NCBI RefSeq assembly: GCF_013343235.1
Contig: NZ_CP040094.1
Location: 1,798,501 to 1,862,500, forward strand
DNA length: 64,000 bases
Reading direction: 5' to 3'
Origin: Nostoc sp. TCL240-02
GTDB lineage: Bacteria; Cyanobacteriota; Cyanobacteriia; Cyanobacteriales; Nostocaceae
Shown here: one piece after another, positions 54,561-61,820 of the stretch
Numbering within the stretch: the first letter of the stretch is position 1
Layout: every line of letters begins with the position of its first letter
Notes under the pieces: model-generated
The model's database searches: none
Told to the model about the DNA's origin: nothing
The model's input: only the letters and a program-made list of their open reading frames with translations
Made by a program: the position numbers and the translations under genes

Positions 54561-56504
54561 CTAACTTCGCTGGACTATACCAATAAAGGCATCTTCTAAA
54601 GAGAAGGGAATCGGACGCAAGGACTGAACTGTGAAATCCTGAGACTCTAGCAATTGCAGTAGTTGGGGAACTTCCTCATCAGGGCGATCGAGCACAATAT
54701 GTAAACTATTGGCAAAAATCGCCACTCGCCAAGGCTCAAGATGCTGTTTGAGCAAGTCTGACGCGGCTTGGTTTTGTTGGACAATGATTTCTATGAGTTG
54801 TCCGGGTTGGGAGGCTTTAATCTGACTGGGTGAACCTTCAGCAACGGTTTCTCCAGCTACCATGAAACTCATGCGGTTACATTGTTCTGCTTCTTCTAAA
54901 TAATGAGTTGTAACTAAAATAGCTGTACCGTTACGGGCAAAGTCATTAATCAGCTTCCAAAATTGACGACGAGCCAAAGGATCAACCCCGGAAGTTGGTT
55001 CATCTAGAAATAAAATATCTGGTTCGTGCATTACAGAAGCACCAAAGGCTACCCTTTGCTTCCAGCCACCGGGTAGCTGTCCGGTGATCATATTTTCCTG
55101 TCCTTCTAACCCACAGGTAGCAATTACCCAATCAATTTTCTCACGTCTGAGTTTGGGAGGAATGCCGTAAACACCACTATAAAATTCTAGGTTTTCTAAA
55201 ATTGTAAGGTCATCGTAGAGGGTGAATTTCTGACTCATGTAACCGATACGTTGGCGGAGTTCTGCACTGCGTAAGTTACCCGTTTCACCACCAAGGGCAA
55301 TTTTACCACCACTGGCTGCTAACAACCCACACAACATTTTAATCGTGGTGGTTTTCCCCGCACCGTTAGCGCCTAAAAGTCCAAAGATTTCGCCATAACG
55401 TACTTCGACATTGACACTTTTGACTGCTTGAAAATTTCCAAAGACACGGCTGAGATTATGAGCGAAGATGGCAAGGTTTGAAGATGAGGTAGAATATTTT
55501 TTCTTATCTCCCTTGTCTTTTTTGTCTCCCTTGCTCCCCATTCCCCTCAATCGAGAACGAGGAAAAGAATAATATGAGGGTGCTAAACCTTGTTGTCTAA
55601 GACGGGTAACAAAAAGATTTTCTAGGGTGGGTGCAGCAGACTTAACGTTGACGGAGTTTTGTAGTAGTTTTTTAACTTGAGTTTCCCCCAAGGTTACATC
55701 TTCTACTAAAACATCCAAGCGATCGCCAAAGGTTTGCACATCGACAATATTACTAGTCTGACTCTGCAATAAAACTTGTTCAGCTAATTCTAAATTGGAT
55801 GTGTGAACTTCTAAGCGATGTAGACCTAAACTGGAACGCAAGGCTTCAGGGCTGCCAATCTCTTGAATTTGACCACTGTACATTAAAGCTATGCGATGAC
55901 AGCGTTCTGCTTCATCGAGATAGGGTGTAGCCACAACAATAGTCATACCTTCAGCAGATAGCGCCGCCAGTGTATCCCAAAACTCCCGGCGGGAAACTGG
56001 ATCAATCCCTGTAGTGGGTTCATCCAATAGTAAAATCCGGGGTTGCGAAACCAAAGCACAGCATAGTGCCAGCTTCTGTTTCATCCCACCGGAAAGTTGC
56101 CCCGCAAGGCGATCGCCAAATTTATCTAAATTCATCAATCGTAAGTATTTATTACGGCGTGCCTGCAACAATTCCTCTGGTACTTGTCGTAATCCCGCAG
56201 CGTAGCGCAAATTTTCATCAATACTCAAGTCTAAATACAGAGAAAATTGCTGTGTCAAATAGCCCGTATTCAAACGAGTATCCCGTGCAGATTGACCAAA
56301 TATTTGCACCTCGCCCGCCGAAGGTGCCATCACTCCACTCAAAACATGAAAAGTGCTAGTCTTACCCGCACCATCAGGGCCAATCAGCCCGAACATTTCC
56401 CCCTGATTAACAGTAAAATCAACACCCCGGACAGCCGCTAGCTGACCATAATATTTATATAAACCGCGAACAGCGATCACTTCAACCGATAAGTCAATAG
56501 CCAT
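54561..56504 (-). CDS. ABC transporter ATPase with two nucleotide-binding domains (YbhF-like)
   Basis: 647 residues with two ATPase halves in one chain. First half: GPDGAGKTSTF (Walker A), LSGGMKQKLALC (signature), ILLLDEPTTGID (Walker B). Second half: GANGAGKTTTIKML, a changed signature LPGGWKQRVAFG (LSGG has become LPGG), DILFLDEPTSGVD, then VTTHYLEEAEQCNRM. A charged linker (GDKKDKGDKKKYSTSSS, about residue 325-345) joins them. This drives the two ABC-2 permeases next door; the membrane-fusion protein is the next gene upstream, 33 nt away. Set order HlyD-ATPase-permease-permease is that of YbhGFSR-type efflux pumps. Confidence 0.92.
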   Translation of the reverse strand: MAIDLSVEVIAVRGLYKYYGQLAAVRGVDFTVNQGEMFGLIGPDGAGKTSTFHVLSGVMAPSAGEVQIFGQSARDTRLNTGYLTQQFSLYLDLSIDENLRYAAGLRQVPEELLQARRNKYLRLMNLDKFGDRLAGQLSGGMKQKLALCCALVSQPRILLLDEPTTGIDPVSRREFWDTLAALSAEGMTIVVATPYLDEAERCHRIALMYSGQIQEIGSPEALRSSLGLHRLEVHTSNLELAEQVLLQSQTSNIVDVQTFGDRLDVLVEDVTLGETQVKKLLQNSVNVKSAAPTLENLFVTRLRQQGLAPSYYSFPRSRLRGMGSKGDKKDKGDKKKYSTSSSNLAIFAHNLSRVFGNFQAVKSVNVEVRYGEIFGLLGANGAGKTTTIKMLCGLLAASGGKIALGGETGNLRSAELRQRIGYMSQKFTLYDDLTILENLEFYSGVYGIPPKLRREKIDWVIATCGLEGQENMITGQLPGGWKQRVAFGASVMHEPDILFLDEPTSGVDPLARRQFWKLINDFARNGTAILVTTHYLEEAEQCNRMSFMVAGETVAEGSPSQIKASQPGQLIEIIVQQNQAASDLLKQHLEPWRVAIFANSLHIVLDRPDEEVPQLLQLLESQDFTVQSLRPIPFSLEDAFIGIVQRS

Positions 56505-56537
56505 TAGTCATTACTGAATTTACCTTTCCCCAGTCCC

Positions 56538-57911
56538 CTATTGCCGCAATTTAATCTCCGCATCCCCAGGCATACCAATTTTGGCGCAGGGCAAATCTGA
56601 ATCTGTGTATGGTTGTTCTGGTTGAAAACAACCGCTTGGGTTTTCGATGCTAATCCGCACCCCAACGACTTGCCTAACCCTATCTTTTTGAAAATAAATA
56701 TTTTCTGGTGTAAATGAGGCTTGCGGATCGATAGAAATTACTTTCCCTTCTAGCGGTTTTTTGGGAGCAGAATCAAGAAAGATTTTAGTTTGCTGTCCTA
56801 CTCGTACTTTACCAATATCACCTTCTGGCACAAAACCCCGTAAATATAAAGCTTTAGGATCGACTATCGTGAGAATTTTGGTTTGATTGTTGACTACTGC
56901 TCCTGGTTCAGCACTACGGGCGATGACTACGCCATCTAGAGGACTGAGCAAATTTAAGTCTTTTTGAGAGTCTTTAATTTGGGTGTAGATTTGTTGTTTG
57001 GTGGCTAACGCGTCTCTAACTTTAGCCTGAGCCGATTTGACTTGTGCTTGTGCGGCTTTAATTTGGGAGTAGCTTTGCTTTTCCCGGCTGTAGAGGGCGG
57101 CTAATTGGCTATTACGAATGCTGGGGTTGAAGCCTGTAGTTTTGGCTTGGGTGAAACTACCGAGGCTAGCGTTTAATTGTTCGCGGGCAGCGTGAACTGT
57201 GGCTTGATAGGCGGCGAGGGTGGCTATGGCTGTATCTAAAGTAGTTTGGGCTTGGTCGAATTGTTGTCTATTGATAGCACCATCATTAACTAATTGGGCA
57301 TAGCGATCGCGGTTTACCTGTGCTAACTTCAATTCTGCCTCTGCTTGTGTTACCTGTGCTTGGGCTTGGGCTAGTTGGGATCTAGCAGCCGCTACATTCG
57401 ATCTTGCTTGCTCAATCTTGCCTTGGGTATCACCAAAAGATTGCTGCAAATTTAATTGAGCTTCTCCAATCCGGTTTTTCATCTCTTCGACTTCACCTGT
57501 TATCTGCTCTACATTCGAGCGTGCTTGCTCTACATCCGATTGGGCGGATGCAATCTTAGCCTCGGCTGAAAGTAATTGATCTTTTAAGAGTTGATCGTCA
57601 CTGTCATCAAGTTTGATTAACTGTTGACCTTTTTTGACTGCTACTCCCTCTCGTACACTAATTGATTCAATTCTGGCCGAACGCTTTACCCCAATCTCAG
57701 TTTCGTAACCATCAATCCGCCCACTCAGCTTCAGTATATTTGCTGTTTGTTGGGGCTGATTATGCCGGATGATGTAAACAATACCACCTGCTAATATCAG
57801 CCCTAATGCCAATATGAGACGAATTGGTTTTTGCCGATACTCCTGTTTAGAGAATGGTTCTTGGGCCCGATCCTCATTTCCTGTAAATTTCGTGGATATA
57901 GATTTAGTCAT
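56538..57911 (-). CDS. HlyD-family membrane fusion protein
   Basis: About 457 residues. N-terminal anchor helix (LILALGLILAGGIVYIIRH, about 30-50), barrel-sandwich half (RIDGYETEIGVKRSARIESI, VREGVAVKKGQQLIKLD), a long alpha-hairpin (about 110-310, many Q, A and E), second lipoyl half (LLSPLDGVVIARSAEPGAVV) and a beta-barrel ending PGDAEIKLRQ. It links the inner-membrane ABC unit to an outer-membrane channel. ATG 57911 (MTKSIS) or 57917 may be the start. First gene of the exporter set; it follows the small paralogue gene by 260 nt. Confidence 0.9.
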   Translation of the reverse strand: MTKSISTKFTGNEDRAQEPFSKQEYRQKPIRLILALGLILAGGIVYIIRHNQPQQTANILKLSGRIDGYETEIGVKRSARIESISVREGVAVKKGQQLIKLDDSDDQLLKDQLLSAEAKIASAQSDVEQARSNVEQITGEVEEMKNRIGEAQLNLQQSFGDTQGKIEQARSNVAAARSQLAQAQAQVTQAEAELKLAQVNRDRYAQLVNDGAINRQQFDQAQTTLDTAIATLAAYQATVHAAREQLNASLGSFTQAKTTGFNPSIRNSQLAALYSREKQSYSQIKAAQAQVKSAQAKVRDALATKQQIYTQIKDSQKDLNLLSPLDGVVIARSAEPGAVVNNQTKILTIVDPKALYLRGFVPEGDIGKVRVGQQTKIFLDSAPKKPLEGKVISIDPQASFTPENIYFQKDRVRQVVGVRISIENPSGCFQPEQPYTDSDLPCAKIGMPGDAEIKLRQ

Positions 57912-58170
57912 TATCAATTGAAATCAATAGTTTTATATATTTATAGCAATCCTGATTTTTCAAACTATATCCTACTTTAAATGGAATGCAATTATTATAA
58001 GTAGATATGCACAATTAAACAGAATTAAGTAAAGAAAAATTAAGCTCCTCAAACTTTATTTTCTTTTAGTTTGAAAGAGGGCATAGCGTAAAAGAGTGAC
58101 ATTTTTATGTTGGGTTGTGAGATTTTTTCGTAAATAACTGGCTTGAAAAAGGATGTAGGGGCAAGCGTTT

Positions 58171-58584
58171 TTAGGCTAAATTCGACTCTACCATTAAAGA
58201 GTCGGTAGAATTAATTAGAGACATATTATCTAAACGAATAGCAGGTTTACCTTCTATCATCGTCAGATATAGATAACATCTGCTGGCATCTTCAGTATTC
58301 CAAGCATAAATCGGTACTCCTGAACAAGGAGCAAAATCTGTCAGTTTTCCTAATAAATCTTGAAAAGTAAGAGTTTTGTGGAGTTTCCCTAATAGGGGTT
58401 GAGATAGTGCTGACACCAGAAGAAATAGTGAACCAAGTTCCCCTAACCCTCTATCTTCCAGTGAAATAGTCTTGCCAAATCTCAGGGCATTGATTTCCTC
58501 TTCCGATATACTTAACCCGATGCGCTCAATACCTTTTCTAATCGTGGAATTATTCCCTACAATGTATATTACCTCCTCGGACAT
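58171..58584 (-). CDS. Small cluster-associated protein B, unknown function
   Basis: 137 residues, paralogous to the protein at 45768-46148. Shared blocks: GIERIGLSISEEEINALRFG and KTISLEDRGLGELGSLFLLV, then TLTFQDL, GVPIYAWN and EGKPAIR. It lies in the minus-strand operon between the desaturase and the HlyD gene. No signal peptide, membrane helix or known motif. The two copies share about a third to half of residues by eye. It may be a small binding or regulatory protein of the pathway; I cannot assign a function. Confidence 0.75.
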   Translation of the reverse strand: MSEEVIYIVGNNSTIRKGIERIGLSISEEEINALRFGKTISLEDRGLGELGSLFLLVSALSQPLLGKLHKTLTFQDLLGKLTDFAPCSGVPIYAWNTEDASRCYLYLTMIEGKPAIRLDNMSLINSTDSLMVESNLA

Positions 58585-58715
58585 ATCGCATCTCCTTTTG
58601 TATAATACTCAAGTAAATTAATGAAAATTATGCAAACATTAATGTAAATTTTTACTGTTAATTATTTTTGACAATAATTAGTTTCAGGTTTCATAAATTT
58701 AGTTAACTTTATGGA

Positions 58716-58750
58716 TCTGTAGAGACGTTAAATTGCCACATCTCTACAGA
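58716..58750 (-). terminator. Hairpin after the desaturase
   Basis: TCTGTAGAGA and TCTCTACAGA, 10-bp stem with a 15-nt loop, just beyond the stop of the desaturase at 58761 on -. It may lower read-through into the small gene. Confidence 0.5.
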
Positions 58751-58760
58751 TGCTTATACA

Positions 58761-59750
58761 TCAAACAGATTCAACAGCCTGTTCAAAAGGATCGAAGCTG
58801 CTATCTTGAGAGCTGGAATTATATTTTGCAGCTATGTTCATATAGGAACGGAAAAACGAAGGTTCAATAGAGGCTTGAGTTGCAGCATAAGTGCCATTCT
58901 CTTGCAAAAGTTGGTGAACCTTATGCAATCTGTAACAAGGAACGCCTGGATATAGATGATGTTCCAGATGAAAATTAGTGCCAGCAAACAGGATTGTCAT
59001 TAAGGGAGAAGTACGACTCCAGGCATTATGAAATGGATTATCATCAAGACCACCATGATCGAGATAGGCTTGACATCCAGAGATTAGCATCAATGCAAGC
59101 ATTGGTAGTCCGATAGAAAATAAACCAGCAATGGGATTGTATACAGCTATTCCTAAATAAATCCCAATCCATAACAAAGCAAATACAAAGTTCATCCAAC
59201 AAAGAATACGCACAGTAGACATCTGAAATGGCATCATGTAAGGAAATGGCCAAGGACGACCTAAAGCAGTATTCAAAGTTATTTTAAAATGATGATAGTT
59301 AAGTAATAATCTGGCAAAAAATAATCTTTGCCACCATGTTGTTAAAGGTGTGAGTATTTCAATGTCAGGGTCAGAAGCTTGATTTGTAAATCGATGATGA
59401 CTCCAATGTCGCATCATTGCACCCATATCACAATATGTTAAGACTGAAGATGCAAAGAAAAGACCAATTAATGCACTAACAAATTTGTTAGGATGTAGTG
59501 CTAGATGAAAGCCATCATGACCAATAAAACCCATCATCTGAATACCATATCCAGTTATGATAGTTAGTGGAATAATTAAAGCTATTTTTAGTGGTAGAAA
59601 ATCAATTGATGTGACAACCACATAACATAGCCATGCTGGGACAAAAAACCAAATCAGTCCGTAGAGAATAAACCCAGTAGTTCCTAAAATTGTGGGTTTA
59701 TACCAGTCGGCGGGAATTGCGGGTCTGCGAATTGTTTGTGTTGTTGTCAT
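58761..59750 (-). CDS. Membrane fatty-acid-desaturase-type di-iron enzyme 1
   Basis: 329 residues with the three histidine boxes of the membrane desaturase/hydroxylase superfamily: H78DGFH82, H115WSHH119 and H261LEHH265, with four or so membrane spans between them. These bind two irons that activate oxygen. Family members desaturate, hydroxylate or make triple bonds in acyl chains. It lies 83 nt downstream of the trans-AT gene on the same strand, in a PKS operon, so it probably acts on an acyl-ACP or on the finished chain. Regiochemistry cannot be inferred. Confidence 0.88.
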   Translation of the reverse strand: MTTTQTIRRPAIPADWYKPTILGTTGFILYGLIWFFVPAWLCYVVVTSIDFLPLKIALIIPLTIITGYGIQMMGFIGHDGFHLALHPNKFVSALIGLFFASSVLTYCDMGAMMRHWSHHRFTNQASDPDIEILTPLTTWWQRLFFARLLLNYHHFKITLNTALGRPWPFPYMMPFQMSTVRILCWMNFVFALLWIGIYLGIAVYNPIAGLFSIGLPMLALMLISGCQAYLDHGGLDDNPFHNAWSRTSPLMTILFAGTNFHLEHHLYPGVPCYRLHKVHQLLQENGTYAATQASIEPSFFRSYMNIAAKYNSSSQDSSFDPFEQAVESV

Positions 59751-59832
59751 AAGTATCCTTATTTGTGTGTAAATGGTAGGGGTGTAAGGAGGAAACTTGA
59801 TATGTTTTTGAGGTAAATATTTTCTTATACCC

Positions 59833-60777
59833 CTATATCCCTACTAGTCCTTGGAAAGTTTCTAGTGTTTCGTTCATTGAGGTGCTATTTTCCACGTTGA
59901 GGGTTTTAGCTTGGTTAAAATTCCGTTTCACTAGTCCTGAGATTGTCTTACCAGGACCGAACTCGATAAAGGTATCCACACCATGATTAGCAAGGTGTTG
60001 AATAGAGGTCATCCACCGCACTGGTAGGGTGATTTGGTGGATGAGTAAGAAACGGATGTGTTCAGCTGTGGTGATGGGTTGGGCGGTGACGTTAGAAATC
60101 ACAGGGATGCGAGGGGTACAAATGTTGATAGTTGCTAAGATTCCGGCTAAACGCTTGGCGGCTGACTGCATTAAAGGGGTGTGAAATGCACCAGAAACAG
60201 CTAATTGCACTACTTTTGTCGCGCCTGCTTGTTCAGCTAAGGTCATTGCTTGTTCTACCGCCCTCGCATCTCCACCGATGACGGTTTGATTAGGTGCATT
60301 GTAGTTAGTCGGTTGACACACTCCTATTGATTTCACCTGCTGACAGATAGCTTCTACTATGTCGGCATTCAGACCGATAATCGCCGCCATCTTGGTATCT
60401 CGGTTGATAGAGGCTTCTTGCATAAAGATGGCTCTTTGCTGTACTAAAAAGACTGTATCCTCAAATTCCATCACGCCGGCTGCGACTAGTGCGCTGTACT
60501 CTCCCAAACTTAAACCAGCAAGAAATTTTGGTTCAGGGAACTGGGTTTGAGCCGCCGCTAGACAAGCTAAGTTAGTGACAAAAATGGCAGGTTGAGCATT
60601 CTCTGTTTGTTGTAACAGTTCTGGGGAACTATCACGACACATTTGCAATAAATCAAAACCGAGTACATTCGAGGCGCAATTGTATAATACTTTGGCTTCG
60701 GGGTAGCGATCGGCAATTTCCACACCCATCCCAACATATTGTGCGCCCTGTCCAGGAAATACAAATGCAGTGTTCAT
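59833..60777 (-). CDS. Stand-alone malonyl-CoA:ACP transacylase (trans-AT candidate)
   Basis: 314 residues. I choose the ATG at 60775-60777 (MNTAFVFPGQGAQYVGMG), not the longer upstream frame, because it matches the family N-terminus and overlaps the desaturase stop by 4 nt (ATGA). Active-site S90 is in GLSLGEYSALV; the Leu before the Ser (not His) is common in PKS trans-ATs. GAFHTPLM points to malonyl. The overlap with a desaturase and the PKS upstream, plus a dead AT in the plus-strand PKS, suggest it charges AT-less modules. A housekeeping FabD role is the alternative. Confidence 0.88.
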   Translation of the reverse strand: MNTAFVFPGQGAQYVGMGVEIADRYPEAKVLYNCASNVLGFDLLQMCRDSSPELLQQTENAQPAIFVTNLACLAAAQTQFPEPKFLAGLSLGEYSALVAAGVMEFEDTVFLVQQRAIFMQEASINRDTKMAAIIGLNADIVEAICQQVKSIGVCQPTNYNAPNQTVIGGDARAVEQAMTLAEQAGATKVVQLAVSGAFHTPLMQSAAKRLAGILATINICTPRIPVISNVTAQPITTAEHIRFLLIHQITLPVRWMTSIQHLANHGVDTFIEFGPGKTISGLVKRNFNQAKTLNVENSTSMNETLETFQGLVGI

Positions 60778-61748
60778 GCTACTACCTCTTCTACTGGTAC
60801 TTGATTGCAAGTTAAACCTTCTGTAAGTTGCGCTCCTTTGTGAATTTGATACAGAGGAAAAGGAGCGCAATAATACTGCATTTTTTCTTCTTGAAAAATC
60901 TCGTGTAGTTTACGTAATCGATAAAATGGACATTCTGGATAAGCGTGATGTTCGACATGGTAAGTAATACCAGCCCAGAGTAAACCTAACCAAAAGTTAT
61001 CAATAGTAATTGCGTTTTTCTGCATATCTCTTTTTTGAGGATCGTCACCTTCATAAAGAGTTAAGGGAGCGTGTTCATAACCCCGTGTGATCGGATTAAT
61101 CACTAAGGCAACAAAGGCTAAAGGAATCCAGAAAATAAACAGTGCTTTTATTCCCATACCGGAATAAATTAAAACGGCATGAATGACTACCCAAAAAGCC
61201 AAATTAACTATTTGTTCAATAATCACCGTCAAACTGACTTGTTTGCCATAGCAAGTCAAAGATATCTTGGTATACCATTCATAATATCTCCAAATTCTCA
61301 ACCAAATTTGGTTGAGTTTACCAGAAAAATAATATTCATCTGGGTCTCTTTCTGGATCGGAAATAAAATTATGATGACGTTTATGGGTTTCTCTATTGGT
61401 TGTAAATGTCATCGTGAATGACAGTGCATAAAGACGACCAAATAATGTATTTAACCATTTGGTTTTAAAGGCGCTACCGTGCATACAATCATGATGCAAA
61501 ATAAATAAGACATAGAGTTGATTGCCTAGCCCAAGTGCTAACAGAAAATCAATCCAAGGATTATCTATGAATAAAATCAGGGAAATTAATCCGAAATACA
61601 ATACTATATATGGTGAGCCATAAAGTAGGTGTAGTAAGCCATTAGCAGCACACATTTTTCTAATTTCTGCCTCCCGTGCTGAGGGAGCGCGTAACCATTT
61701 TTGTCTTTTAGGCTTGGAAGTTAATTGTGATTCTATTGCAACACTCAT
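60774..61748 (-). CDS. Membrane fatty-acid-desaturase-type di-iron enzyme 2
   Basis: 324 residues from the ATG at 61746-61748 (MSVAIESQLT), which has AAGGA 7 nt upstream; an ATG ten codons earlier is in frame but lacks this. Histidine boxes: H85-H86-D-C-M-H90, H122KRHH126 and H264VEHH268. Only distantly like the other desaturase, so it probably acts on a different position. Coupled to the trans-AT by ATGA overlap. Follows the PKS end by 72 nt. Confidence 0.88.
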   Translation of the reverse strand: MSVAIESQLTSKPKRQKWLRAPSAREAEIRKMCAANGLLHLLYGSPYIVLYFGLISLILFIDNPWIDFLLALGLGNQLYVLFILHHDCMHGSAFKTKWLNTLFGRLYALSFTMTFTTNRETHKRHHNFISDPERDPDEYYFSGKLNQIWLRIWRYYEWYTKISLTCYGKQVSLTVIIEQIVNLAFWVVIHAVLIYSGMGIKALFIFWIPLAFVALVINPITRGYEHAPLTLYEGDDPQKRDMQKNAITIDNFWLGLLWAGITYHVEHHAYPECPFYRLRKLHEIFQEEKMQYYCAPFPLYQIHKGAQLTEGLTCNQVPVEEVVA

Positions 61749-61820
61749 GTCAATTTCCTTAGTATATTTTAATGTCAAGTTGTTAGGATTTATCAGGGCT
61801 TTAGCCCTGATAAGAAACTT

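Noticed and set aside
60778-60870. N-terminal extension of the malonyl transferase
   Set aside because: The extra 31 residues lie within the desaturase gene in another frame; the family start FVFPGQG and the ATGA overlap support the ATG at 60777.
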